Shown: piece by piece, positions 6,674-14,743 of the stretch
Layout of the letters: every line of letters begins with the position of its first letter
How positions within the stretch are numbered: position 1 is the stretch's first letter
Virus record (IMG/VR): IMGVR_UViG_3300007513_001276
Coordinates: 1 to 28,039 of that record
Source: a virus
Reading direction: 5' to 3' (one strand)
Length of the DNA: 28,039 nt
Made by a program: the position numbers and the translations under genes
Notes under the pieces: model-generated
Database searches by the model: none
What the model was told of the DNA's origin: nothing
The model's input: only the letters and a program-made list of their open reading frames with translations

Positions 6674-7363
6674 ATGCTTACACAAAAATTTACCTACAAC
6701 CCCCTAGAACGAGTAACTATCAAAGGAACCAGGCATTATCAAACGCCCGATGGTCAGCCTTTACCCAGTGTTACATCAATAATCGATGCATTAAAAGACA
6801 AGTCTGCTTTATTTGAATGGCGCAACCGTGTTGGAAATGAAGAAGCAGATAGAATTATACGACTTGCTACTGGTATTGGAACACAAGTTCACTTACATCT
6901 CGAAAAATATATCTTAGATGAAGACAGACCTAATGGTTCAAATCTTATTCATCAGATGGCAAGAGAACTATCAGAAATTGTCATTAAAACTGGATTATCA
7001 AAAGTAGATGAAGTGTGGGGTACAGAAGTTCCATTATATTATCCTGGTCTTTATGCAGGCACAACAGACTGTGTTGGTGTCTATGAAGGAAAACCAGCAA
7101 TCATTGATTTCAAAACAACTCGTAAGCCAAAGAGACGTGAATGGATTGATGATTACTTCTTACAAGGTTCGGCATATGCCGAAGCACATAATGAAATTTA
7201 TGGTACTGATATAAAAACAATTGTTATTATGATGATTGGTTGGGATGAAGAATCAGATAATATGGGTAACTACCAAGAATTTGTAGTCGAAAGTGATGAA
7301 TATGAACGTTATGCCAGATTATGGGCAGGCAAGGTTCAAGCCTATTTTGATAAATACATGTAA
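6674..7363 (+). CDS. PD-(D/E)XK (RecB/Cas4-like) phage exonuclease, 229 aa
   Basis: The protein shows the full motif series of RecB-family PD-(D/E)XK nucleases: GTQVH (H73), GTEVPL (E118), GTTDCVG (D132), the DFK of AIIDFKTT (D145 and K147), and the QGSAYAEA motif (Q164, Y168) that follows the catalytic core. It should degrade or trim DNA ends, acting in phage recombination, repair or host DNA breakdown in the cytoplasm. Its length matches the single-domain viral members. It has its own early promoter at 6639, and the start codon nearly coincides with the predicted transcription start, so translation may be leaderless. The 3' end carries a late promoter for the next gene. Confidence 0.9.
   Translation: MLTQKFTYNPLERVTIKGTRHYQTPDGQPLPSVTSIIDALKDKSALFEWRNRVGNEEADRIIRLATGIGTQVHLHLEKYILDEDRPNGSNLIHQMARELSEIVIKTGLSKVDEVWGTEVPLYYPGLYAGTTDCVGVYEGKPAIIDFKTTRKPKRREWIDDYFLQGSAYAEAHNEIYGTDIKTIVIMMIGWDEESDNMGNYQEFVVESDEYERYARLWAGKVQAYFDKYM
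7349..7357 (+). promoter_or_regulatory. T4-type late promoter GATAAATAC inside the exonuclease 3' end
   Basis: GATAAATAC is read as D-K-Y near the last codons of the exonuclease gene and ends 21 nt before the ATG at 7379. Same spacing as the intergenic late promoters, so it is probably used despite lying in coding sequence. Confidence 0.7.
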
Positions 7364-7378
7364 TAATGGGAGTTTAAA

Positions 7379-8776
7379 ATGGCAACAAACGTAAAAATAT
7401 TATTAAGAAGAGGTTTACGCAACGAGTTAGCAGGAGATACATTATCTGCTGGTGAACTAGGTTATACTACTGACACAAATCAATTGTATGTTGGTGTTGA
7501 AGAAGCAATCAATGAATTGCGTTTTGACCCTTTTGCAAATGCACACGCAGTTATTCAATCTTGGTTGGATAGTTCTGATTGTCCAGTATCAGGCTTAACA
7601 GTCGATGAAGACTTAGTTGTTGCTGATATCCCGTCAGGACAAATAGATAGTATTATTACAGCATTAAACACTTATACTCAAGAAATTGTATTCAATAGTG
7701 ATGTCGCAACTTTTACTGTAGGAGAATTATTAACTCAATACAGACAAAAAAGAACAACTCTTATATCACCAAATGTAATTCCAGATATAAACTCAATTAC
7801 TGCTACTTTTGATGTAGAGGGTGAAACTATTACAGCAAGTGCTGTGACACTTTCTGCTCTACTAACAACATTAGAAACTAATGCGGCAATATCAACAGCA
7901 AATGTTGTTGTTACCGTAGAAGGAACAGGTGCGGCAAGTAAACTTCAATTTGAAAAAATTGATGGTGGCGAACTTAATGTAGATTTTGCATCAGGTCATG
8001 CGGCTCTAGGATTTTCTCAAGCAACTAATACAGTAGCGGCAGTTACTGGTTATGATACTTTTGCAAATGGTACAATAACATCATCAGTTCCTGGCTCTGG
8101 TATTACAACAGTTACAGTGACACTATCAGAATCAGGTTATCTGTATGGGTTTAGACAAGAAGGAACTGGTTGGCCATATGCTAATGCTCCAGACACAAGT
8201 CCATTCTTTTATTTTGGCACACCAAGTACTCTTGATTATTCAGCATTGTCTCCAGCAGTTGAGTCAACAATTATTACTGGTGGATTTGACACAAAGATTG
8301 GTTTATTTGGAAGTAAAAGAAAGAATGTTGAAGTTCTTACTGAAGAATCAAGAAATCAACTATTCACCAATCAACATTTAAAGTCGTATTTACCAACAAC
8401 TGGTCTACGTTCAGATTTATATAAAAAAGAATTAGCAAGTACATCAGGAACATTTTTAAAATATGTTGCCGCAGAGGCAACTACATTCTTTATTGACTAT
8501 TCATTAAAACAAGTAGGGTCTTCAATCACATTTGTTCGTACAGGCACACTTAGAATGATTAACGGAGTACCACAATCAATCAATTTAGCAAAACTTACAG
8601 ATACTAACGTAGAAGTCCACCAAGACACAAATACGGATACTATTGTAGATGCTAATGAGATGTCAAATATCGTTTTTGCCGCGGCAATCGATGGAAGTAA
8701 TATTAAAGTAAATTACACTCAAGATGCAGGTTTTACTACTGAAATCAGTTATACTGTAAAACGTTGGACTATGTAA
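7379..8776 (+). CDS. Tail-fibre-like / virion structural protein, 465 aa
   Basis: The start follows GGGAG. Residues 1-45 (LLRRG then LSAGELGYTTDTNQLYVG) match the short N-terminal module found on many phage tail fibres and receptor-binding proteins, related to the major tropism determinant N-terminus, which attaches the fibre to its partner. The remainder is rich in T, S, V and G with alternating beta-type patterns and no catalytic motif. It is expressed from a late promoter. The C-terminus (TEISYTVKRWTM) is a compact beta ending. It is likely a virion surface component; which fibre or collar piece cannot be told. Confidence 0.75.
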   Translation: MATNVKILLRRGLRNELAGDTLSAGELGYTTDTNQLYVGVEEAINELRFDPFANAHAVIQSWLDSSDCPVSGLTVDEDLVVADIPSGQIDSIITALNTYTQEIVFNSDVATFTVGELLTQYRQKRTTLISPNVIPDINSITATFDVEGETITASAVTLSALLTTLETNAAISTANVVVTVEGTGAASKLQFEKIDGGELNVDFASGHAALGFSQATNTVAAVTGYDTFANGTITSSVPGSGITTVTVTLSESGYLYGFRQEGTGWPYANAPDTSPFFYFGTPSTLDYSALSPAVESTIITGGFDTKIGLFGSKRKNVEVLTEESRNQLFTNQHLKSYLPTTGLRSDLYKKELASTSGTFLKYVAAEATTFFIDYSLKQVGSSITFVRTGTLRMINGVPQSINLAKLTDTNVEVHQDTNTDTIVDANEMSNIVFAAAIDGSNIKVNYTQDAGFTTEISYTVKRWTM

Positions 8777-8788
8777 CTGTTCAGTTAC
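8773..8788 (+). repeat. Perfect palindrome over a stop codon
   Basis: GTAACTG-TT-CAGTTAC is a perfect inverted repeat overlapping the TAA stop of the 465-aa gene. No T-run follows, so it is not a canonical terminator; it might protect the mRNA 3' end or bind a protein. Confidence 0.6.
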
Positions 8789-8823
8789 AATTAAATCACA
8801 AATTCAAAATAATTAAGTGTGTA

Positions 8824-8850
8824 GTTTATGCATAAATAAATACATATAAC
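8824..8850 (+). repeat. Inverted repeat with late promoter in its loop
   Basis: GTTTATG (8824-8830) pairs with CATATAAC (8843-8850), seven pairs with one bulged T on the right arm. The 12-nt loop holds CATAAATA. Confidence 0.5.
8831..8843 (+). promoter_or_regulatory. T4-type late promoter CATAAATA / AATAAATAC
   Basis: Two overlapping late -10 matches, CATAAATA (8831-8838) and AATAAATAC (8835-8843), ending 24-29 nt before the ATG at 8868. Either or both may be used. Confidence 0.75.
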
Positions 8851-8867
8851 AATAAAGGTAAATAAAA

Positions 8868-9179
8868 ATGCTAAAAGAAAAAACATATGAAAAAGGTGAT
8901 ATCGTAACTGTATATTTACAAACAGGTCAAGAAATCTTAGGAAAACTTGATTCTGAAGATGATAATTATATTGTTATTACAAAACCATTAACTATTGCAA
9001 TGGGACCAAAGGGTGCTATGTTTCAAACTTTCACGGTAACAGGTGATAGTGAGAGTAATGTTCCCTTTAAACAAGAGAAGGTTATTGCTATGTTAAAGAC
9101 TAGAAAAGATACAGCAGATTCGTATCAAACAGCAACCTCAACTATTATAACTCCAGATAAAGGAGGAATTCTTCAATAA
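8868..9179 (+). CDS. Hypothetical phage protein, 103 aa, possible Sm-like barrel
   Basis: The start follows AAAGGTA, and a late promoter precedes it. Residues 8-42 (GDIVTVYLQTGQEILGKL, then NYIVITKPLTI) follow the Sm1-like pattern of a G-x-x-V-x-V-x-h-x-x-G-x-x-h-x-G-x-L barrel, and IAMLKTRKDTA may supply the final strand. Small LSm-like proteins of this type are common hypotheticals in marine T4-like phages. Whether it binds RNA or is part of the baseplate next to PAAR is not known. The stop overlaps the next ATG (TAATG). Confidence 0.75.
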   Translation: MLKEKTYEKGDIVTVYLQTGQEILGKLDSEDDNYIVITKPLTIAMGPKGAMFQTFTVTGDSESNVPFKQEKVIAMLKTRKDTADSYQTATSTIITPDKGGILQ

Positions 9180-9469
9180 TGCCACAAGCCGCTAGAACAA
9201 CTGACCCAATATCACCACATTCACCATGTCCGCCAGAACAATGCGGACCTGGAAGTAATAATGTGATTATTCAAGGGTTACCAGCATATCGTGTATCTGA
9301 TAAAACAGTACCACATGGCTATATTCTATGCGTACCACATGTTACACCATTAGTAAAAGGTTCTCATAATGTTTTAATAAACAATAAACCAGCAGGAAGA
9401 GTAGGGGATAGTCATTCTTGTGGTGTGGTGGTTGTGTCAGGTTCAGATAAGGTGATTATAAATGGCTAG
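9179..9469 (+). CDS. PAAR-motif tail-spike tip protein, 96 aa
   Basis: The sequence begins PQAARTTDPISPHSPCPPEQ and continues with repeated N-V-x-I-x-G/N-x-P-A-x-R-x-x-D turns (NNVIIQGLPAYRVSDKT; HNVLINNKPAGRVGDSH), ending in SGSDKVIING. This is the PAAR fold, a small zinc-binding cone that sharpens the membrane-piercing spike of contractile tails (T4 gp5.4) and type VI secretion. The metal ligands are probably among H14, H46, C51, H54, H93-type positions; C and H residues are plentiful (PHSPC, VPHGYILCVPH, DSHSCG). AAGGAGGAA is a strong ribosome binding site. It overlaps the following gene by 8 nt. Confidence 0.92.
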   Translation: MPQAARTTDPISPHSPCPPEQCGPGSNNVIIQGLPAYRVSDKTVPHGYILCVPHVTPLVKGSHNVLINNKPAGRVGDSHSCGVVVVSGSDKVIING

Positions 9470-11087
9470 TGAAGCGGAAATCGAAAGACTATATCAGTTA
9501 TTTGTTGCGAATGGTGGTGGTAATCTAACGTTCTCAGGTTCAAATTTAACGCCAAAACAATATTCTGATGCCGTTAATGCATCTCAATTGACGCCACTTG
9601 AAATGGCGCAGTTGGAATCAAAACAACATCAGTTTAACAGACAGTCTGCTTTAAACACAATTGCAGATGAAATAGATGCTAATAACTTCAATAATCCATA
9701 TTCAGCAAGGGGAGTATACGGAACTTCTTTATTGAATGCCTTAGGAGCCCATCAAGGTTCTATAAATGCTGGATTAATAGATGGTGCGTTTAGTGGCTTT
9801 ACAAATGCCAACAGAGCATTAGTTGTTGCAGGAGTTCTATCAGCAACAGGTGTAGATTTAGAGAAGATTATAAAAATTGCGGCATTAACTGGATTAGGAA
9901 CTTCAATGTATACATCATTGACAGACCATACTAATAATCAGACTGCAAACATTCCACAAACGATGGAAGATGCAAGTTCATTATCAGCAATGAATGAACA
10001 GTTTGGTGAGCAAGGAGACCCTTGTTCGTTCTTTAATCAATTAATGGGAATATTAGCAGGTATATATGATGGAACATTAGATTTTATCGAAAAAGCAATT
10101 GGTGATATAACATCTTTTCTTAATAAAACTGGAATTACACAACTATTCTTAAATATTATAAATGCAATAAATGGTGCAGTTGGTGGCGTAGCGGCGGCAG
10201 TAGCCGCAGTTACTGGATTATTAGTTGGTGCTGTTTTAGAAGTTATGAAAGCATTATCACCTTTAGTAGGAAAAGTAATAAACGCAATCAATGATATTAC
10301 AACAGCAATTGCAGGTGAAATAAACTCACTTGCTAACATGGCAGCCGAACTTCTTAAGAAAGCATTAGCACTACTTATCGGAAGTTTTGGTTCAGATGAG
10401 TGTAAGAAGAAAGTATTAGAAAATACTGGCTCACCAGAAATGAAAGACGCAATTGAAAAACTAAATCATCCATTGGGACATGGTAATCCTCATATAGTAG
10501 GTACATCAGTAGATAATAGAGCAAATGCTGAAGATGTATTAAGAGCATTTAACAATGCGAAAGAAAACGCATTAATTGATGATGGTGTTCCTCAATCTCC
10601 ATTTACAGAAACAGCACAATCTTATACTGCACATGATTCTGATTTACATGATTCAGAGAAATATGCTCAAAAGACTAAGATATTATCACAACAATATTAT
10701 GCGTTGAGCGGACATAGTGCTTATACTGATTGGAATTCTAAGCAGTTAACATACACAAGAGAGTCAGGAAACATAATATCTAAAATGCAGAAAGCATTAT
10801 CAACAAGTGATTTCACAAATAAAAAAGCATTACAAACTAGATTACAAGATTTGATAAGAGAGCAACATACTCAAGGACAGAATATCGCAACTCTAAGGAC
10901 AAGATTCAAGCACGAGTTTACATATTCAACATTTGATAATCGTCCAAACTATGCAAAAGAAAGAGATATTGCATCAAGGTATCAATCCATAATAAAACCA
11001 GCAATGACACGCATATATAATGCGGCCGTCACTTCATTAAATAATACAAAAACCGAGTGGAATAGTATTGACAGCCAGTTGTATTAA
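9462..11087 (+). CDS. Large baseplate-associated protein with hydrophobic core, 541 aa
   Basis: The ATG is inside the end of the PAAR gene, so the two are translated together. Residues 1-185 are polar and helical. Residues 190-310 are rich in G, A, I and L, including a near-continuous hydrophobic stretch at about 226-262 (IINAINGAVGGVAAAVAAVT and beyond) that looks able to enter a membrane; repeated I-N-A-I-N units flank it. The C-terminal 200 residues are polar and helical. PAAR followed directly by such a protein resembles spike-plus-cargo arrangements, but this is also a recurrent phage hypothetical family. It is likely a virion protein; membrane action is inferred. Confidence 0.75.
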   Translation: MASEAEIERLYQLFVANGGGNLTFSGSNLTPKQYSDAVNASQLTPLEMAQLESKQHQFNRQSALNTIADEIDANNFNNPYSARGVYGTSLLNALGAHQGSINAGLIDGAFSGFTNANRALVVAGVLSATGVDLEKIIKIAALTGLGTSMYTSLTDHTNNQTANIPQTMEDASSLSAMNEQFGEQGDPCSFFNQLMGILAGIYDGTLDFIEKAIGDITSFLNKTGITQLFLNIINAINGAVGGVAAAVAAVTGLLVGAVLEVMKALSPLVGKVINAINDITTAIAGEINSLANMAAELLKKALALLIGSFGSDECKKKVLENTGSPEMKDAIEKLNHPLGHGNPHIVGTSVDNRANAEDVLRAFNNAKENALIDDGVPQSPFTETAQSYTAHDSDLHDSEKYAQKTKILSQQYYALSGHSAYTDWNSKQLTYTRESGNIISKMQKALSTSDFTNKKALQTRLQDLIREQHTQGQNIATLRTRFKHEFTYSTFDNRPNYAKERDIASRYQSIIKPAMTRIYNAAVTSLNNTKTEWNSIDSQLY

Positions 11088-11096
11088 TGTTATAAT
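11068..11096 (+). promoter_or_regulatory. Consensus early sigma70 promoter (TTGACA-17-TATAAT)
   Basis: Perfect TTGACA (11068-11073), 17-nt spacer and perfect TATAAT (11091-11096) with an extended -10 TG one base before it. The -35 lies in the last codons of the 541-aa gene. It sits 28 nt upstream of the late promoter at 11125, giving the kinase gene early and late start sites. Confidence 0.9.
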
Positions 11097-11114
11097 ATTC
11101 AGTACGATAATTAC

Positions 11115-11141
11115 ACTTTCTTAAGATAAATACTAGAAAGT
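11115..11141 (+). repeat. Perfect 7-bp inverted repeat enclosing a late promoter
   Basis: ACTTTCT (11115-11121) and AGAAAGT (11135-11141) are perfect complements; the 13-nt loop holds the late promoter GATAAATAC. RNA from the early promoter would contain both arms, RNA from the late promoter would not. Confidence 0.65.
11125..11133 (+). promoter_or_regulatory. T4-type late promoter GATAAATAC
   Basis: GATAAATAC ending 28 nt before the ATG at 11162, in the loop of the inverted repeat 11115-11141. Confidence 0.85.
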
Positions 11142-11161
11142 AATATTTTCGGAAATATATT

Positions 11162-11875
11162 ATGTTAGTTAATGAAATAATCAAACAAGTAGAAGAGGGA
11201 GTAGATGACCCTCACATTTTTAAAGCAGTTTTCATGGCTGGTGGTCCTGGAAGCGGTAAGTCTTATATTGCAAAATCAAGATTATTAAAGGGTAGTGGCT
11301 TAAAAATTGTCAATTCAGATGACGTATTCGAGTTTAAAATGGGCAAAGCAGGATTAGACTTTGAAGACCCAGAAGTCATATACAGTCCACAAGGTCAAGA
11401 AATTAGAAATAAAGCAAAAGATACTACAGCAACAATGGAAGCCGGATATCTTAGAGGTAGATTGGGAATAATTATAGATGGTACTGGAAGAGAGATAGGC
11501 AAGATAGCAGGTGCTAAAGAAAAGTTAGTTAATATGGGCTACTCATGTATGATGGTTTTCGTTAATACAAGTTTAGAAGTAGCACAAGCAAGAAATCTAG
11601 ACCGAGAAGGTAGAACTATTAAACCTGAAGAAGTAGAAAAAATGTGGAATGCAGTTCAAAATAACATAATGAAATTCCAACAATTATTTGGTGCAGATAA
11701 ATTTCAGATTGTAGACAATAATGGTGGTCTTGAAGACCCAGATAGAGCAGAGAATTTTAGAGTAGTTGAGAAAAACATTACGGCTTTTATTAATCGTCCA
11801 CCTTCAAATCCTTATGCGAAAAACTGGATAGAAAACGAGAGAAAGAAAAAGAATGCAAATCTTAAACAAGAATAG
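11162..11875 (+). CDS. P-loop kinase, zeta-toxin/adenylate-kinase-like, 237 aa
   Basis: A Walker A motif GGPGSGKS at residues 27-34 follows a beta strand (KAVFMA). KIVNSDDVFE supplies the acidic residues seen after the P-loop in zeta toxins and polynucleotide kinases, LGIIIDGTGRE (around residue 101) is a Walker B-like strand, and the R-N-L-D-R-E-G-R segment near residue 142 fits a lid with arginines. The family phosphorylates small molecules or nucleic-acid ends; the substrate cannot be told. Similar kinases are common in marine T4-like phages. No antitoxin gene is adjacent. It is controlled by tandem early and late promoters and leads into the glycosyltransferase 7 nt downstream. Confidence 0.85.
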   Translation: MLVNEIIKQVEEGVDDPHIFKAVFMAGGPGSGKSYIAKSRLLKGSGLKIVNSDDVFEFKMGKAGLDFEDPEVIYSPQGQEIRNKAKDTTATMEAGYLRGRLGIIIDGTGREIGKIAGAKEKLVNMGYSCMMVFVNTSLEVAQARNLDREGRTIKPEEVEKMWNAVQNNIMKFQQLFGADKFQIVDNNGGLEDPDRAENFRVVEKNITAFINRPPSNPYAKNWIENERKKKNANLKQE

Positions 11876-11882
11876 GTAGAGT

Positions 11883-12737
11883 ATGGAGTCAACGATAATA
11901 AAGAAGTTATCTGAATTTAGAAGAGATGTAGACTTAGATTTTATTAAAAAGACCCATGTACATTATTGCACCCCTTGTTATGCCGGTCAAATAACAGAAC
12001 CATATTTCAGGTCATGGACTAAAGGTCACATGATGTTTACAAAATATCAAATTCCATACACATTAACAACATCGGCAAATGAAAGTTTAGTATCACGTGC
12101 AAGATGCCACATGGTAGCATATTTTATGGCTAATCCAAAGGCAACACATATGATGTTTATTGATGCTGATATTAATTTTGATGCAATTGATATATTACAT
12201 ATGTTGCAACATGATAAAGATGTTATTTGTGGTGCATATCCAAAAAAACAGTTAGACTGGGATTCAATTAAAGATGCGGCAGATAAAGGATTAGATGTAG
12301 GAACACTCAAAGATTGTGCGGCAGATTATGCCTTAAATCCTGACTGGGAATATAATGAAGAAACAGATACACGTAGTTTGAAAATTGAAGATGGATTAGT
12401 CAAACTTAAAGATGCAGGCACTGGATTTATGATTATTAAACGAAGTGTTATCGAAAAGATGATAGAAGCATATCCTGACTTGTATTTTAATAATGATTTG
12501 AATTTTGAAGAAGAATTTGCAAAATGGACATATCTATTTTTTGATACAATGCACGAAGAAGGTACAAAGAGATACCTAAGTGAAGACTATGCATTTTGTC
12601 GTAGATGGCAAAAACTTGGTGGTGATATATGGCTAGACCCGTTAGTGAAACTAGACCATGTAGGACACTATACTTTTAATGGTAATGTGAGTAAAATGTT
12701 TTATTCGGCTTCATCGGAAGACAGTAACATAAACTGA
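11883..12737 (+). CDS. GT-A glycosyltransferase, 284 aa
   Basis: Residues 92-97 are FIDADI, the DxD-type sugar-nucleotide and metal-binding signature of GT-A glycosyltransferases, preceded by the NESLVSRARC helix (66-75) often found in phage members of this class. DAGTGFMIIKRSVIEKM near residue 180 and the late acceptor-side EDYAFCRRWQKLGG are also typical. It probably transfers a sugar to a virion protein, phage DNA or a host surface polysaccharide in the cytoplasm. It follows the P-loop kinase closely and shares its promoters. Many marine T4-like phages carry such a gene; the donor sugar and acceptor are unknown. Confidence 0.85.
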   Translation: MESTIIKKLSEFRRDVDLDFIKKTHVHYCTPCYAGQITEPYFRSWTKGHMMFTKYQIPYTLTTSANESLVSRARCHMVAYFMANPKATHMMFIDADINFDAIDILHMLQHDKDVICGAYPKKQLDWDSIKDAADKGLDVGTLKDCAADYALNPDWEYNEETDTRSLKIEDGLVKLKDAGTGFMIIKRSVIEKMIEAYPDLYFNNDLNFEEEFAKWTYLFFDTMHEEGTKRYLSEDYAFCRRWQKLGGDIWLDPLVKLDHVGHYTFNGNVSKMFYSASSEDSNIN

Positions 12738-12750
12738 GTTAATTCTTAGA

Positions 12751-12776
12751 CTTAAACTCATAAATACAGTTATAAG
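12751..12776 (+). repeat. Inverted repeat with late promoter exactly in the loop
   Basis: CTTAAACT (12751-12758) pairs with AGTTATAAG (12768-12776) over eight base pairs with a single bulged A; the nine-base loop is exactly the late promoter CATAAATAC. Confidence 0.65.
12759..12767 (+). promoter_or_regulatory. T4-type late promoter CATAAATAC before the prkA triad
   Basis: CATAAATAC ending 29 nt before the ATG at 12797. It is the only promoter seen before the three-gene block 12797-17606. Confidence 0.85.
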
Positions 12777-12796
12777 TTAATAATAGAGGACGTAAA

Positions 12797-14731
12797 ATGG
12801 GATTAATTAAAAAGTTTGAAAAATCGTATGCGAGTAAAGAACACGAGGAGATGTCACTTTCTGATTATCTTGCATTGTGTAAGAAAGACAAGTTAGCATA
12901 TGCATCCTCGGCAGAGAGATTGCTGGATGCAATTGGAGAACCTGATGTAGTCGATACTAGCAACGATGCTAGATTGAGTCGTATATTCTTAAATCGTACG
13001 ATTAAAGTCTATCCAGCATTTAGTGACTTTTATGGTATGGAAGAAGCAATTGAGAGATTAGTTGCATATTTTCGTCAGTCTGCTCAAGGACTCGAAGAAA
13101 AGAAACAAGTCTTATATCTACTAGGACCAGTTGGTGGTGGTAAATCATCATTAGCAGAACGTCTAAAAGAATTAATGGAAAAGCACCCAATCTATGTGCT
13201 TAAAGCAGGAAACGACATCTCACCAGTATTTGAATCACCACTAGGACTATTTGAGCCTAAAGAGTTTGGTGATGATGCTAAAAAAGAATTTAAAATCCCA
13301 TCACGTTATCTTACAGGTTTAATGTCACCATGGGCAGTTAAAAGACTAGATGAGTTTGAAGGCGACATTTCGAAGTTTAGTGTTGTTAAAATGTACCCAT
13401 CTAAGTTAAAGCAAATTGCTTGTATGAAGACTGAACCAGGTGATGACAACAACCAAGATATTTCAGCACTAGTTGGTAAGACTGATATTCGTAAATTAGA
13501 ATTCTTCTCACAAAATGACCCAGATTCATACGCATTTTCGGGTGCGTTATGTCGTGGTAATCAAGGTGTTATGGAATTCGTAGAGATGTTTAAAGCACCA
13601 ATCAAAGTATTACATCCATTATTAACAGCAACACAAGAAGGTAATTACATGGGAACTGAAGGTATTTCAGCAATTCCATTTAATGGTATCGTAGTTGCTC
13701 ACTCAAATGAGAGTGAATGGGAAACATTTAGAAATAATAAGAACAATGAAGCATTTTTGGACAGAGTATATATCGTTAAAGTTCCATATTGTGTACGTGC
13801 CACAGAAGAAACATTTATCTATCAGAAGATGTTAGATGCATCAGGACTAGATAGTAGCAAATGTGCGCCACATACACTTGATTTGTTATCACAGTTCTCA
13901 GTGCTTTCAAGATTAAAAGAACATAAAAACTCTAACTTAGCGGCTAAGATGAGAGTCTATAATGGTGAAAACTTACACGACATAGACCCTAAGGCAAAGT
14001 CAATGCAAGAGTATAGAGATGTTGCAGGTGTAGATGAAGGAATGAATGGAATGAGTACTCGTTTTGCATTTAAGATTCTTTCACAAACATTCAACTTTGA
14101 CGCAGAGGAAATTGCGGCTGACCCAGTACATCTTATGTATGTGTTAGAAACTGCAATCAAACGTGAACAGTTTCCAGAAGAAACGGAAGAACAGTTAATA
14201 GGTTTTATTAAAGACCACTTAGCAGTTAAGTATAGTGAACAAGTAGGAAAAGAAATTCAAAAAGCATACTTAGAGAGTTATAATGAATATGGTCAAAATC
14301 TATTTGATAGATACTTAGATTATGCTGACCATTGGATTCAGAATATCGATTATAAAGATTCTGACACTGGTAACTTGTTTGACCGTTCTATTCTTAACGA
14401 AGAACTTGAGAAGATTGAAAAGCCTGCAGGTATTGCCAATCCAAAAGACTTTAGAAATGAAGTTGTAAACTGGGTATTACGTGCAAGAAGCAACTACAAA
14501 GGCAAGAATCCACCTTGGACTTCTTATGAGAAGATGAAAGAAGTGATTGAACACAAGATGTTTGCAGGAACAGAAGAATTGCTTCCAGTTATTTCATTTG
14601 GTAGCAAGAAATCTAAAGAAGACCAATCTAAACATGATGATTTCATAGATAGAATGGTAACAAAAGGTTACACGACACGTCAAGTTAAACGATTAGTAGA
14701 ATGGTATATGCGAGTACAGAAGTCTAACTAG
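12797..14731 (+). CDS. prkA: PrkA/YeaG-family serine protein kinase, 644 aa
   Basis: The full-length protein matches the PrkA (YeaG) layout: an AAA+-like N-terminal module with Walker A GPVGGGKS at residues 110-117, long conserved stretches including LKAGNDISPVFESPLGLFEP and ALCRGNQGVMEFVEMFKAPI, LLTATQEGNYMGTEG, and a C-terminal kinase-like module (DWIQNI-type helix, ARSNYKGKNPPWTSYEKMK). In bacteria PrkA is a serine kinase or AAA+ protein used in stationary phase, nitrogen starvation and sporulation. It is followed by YeaH and SpoVR homologues, the same trio that co-occur in proteobacteria. The block is under a late promoter. GAGG precedes the ATG. No frameshift or missing motif was noticed. 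Confidence 0.95.
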   Translation: MGLIKKFEKSYASKEHEEMSLSDYLALCKKDKLAYASSAERLLDAIGEPDVVDTSNDARLSRIFLNRTIKVYPAFSDFYGMEEAIERLVAYFRQSAQGLEEKKQVLYLLGPVGGGKSSLAERLKELMEKHPIYVLKAGNDISPVFESPLGLFEPKEFGDDAKKEFKIPSRYLTGLMSPWAVKRLDEFEGDISKFSVVKMYPSKLKQIACMKTEPGDDNNQDISALVGKTDIRKLEFFSQNDPDSYAFSGALCRGNQGVMEFVEMFKAPIKVLHPLLTATQEGNYMGTEGISAIPFNGIVVAHSNESEWETFRNNKNNEAFLDRVYIVKVPYCVRATEETFIYQKMLDASGLDSSKCAPHTLDLLSQFSVLSRLKEHKNSNLAAKMRVYNGENLHDIDPKAKSMQEYRDVAGVDEGMNGMSTRFAFKILSQTFNFDAEEIAADPVHLMYVLETAIKREQFPEETEEQLIGFIKDHLAVKYSEQVGKEIQKAYLESYNEYGQNLFDRYLDYADHWIQNIDYKDSDTGNLFDRSILNEELEKIEKPAGIANPKDFRNEVVNWVLRARSNYKGKNPPWTSYEKMKEVIEHKMFAGTEELLPVISFGSKKSKEDQSKHDDFIDRMVTKGYTTRQVKRLVEWYMRVQKSN

Positions 14732-14743
14732 AGGAAGACTTTC

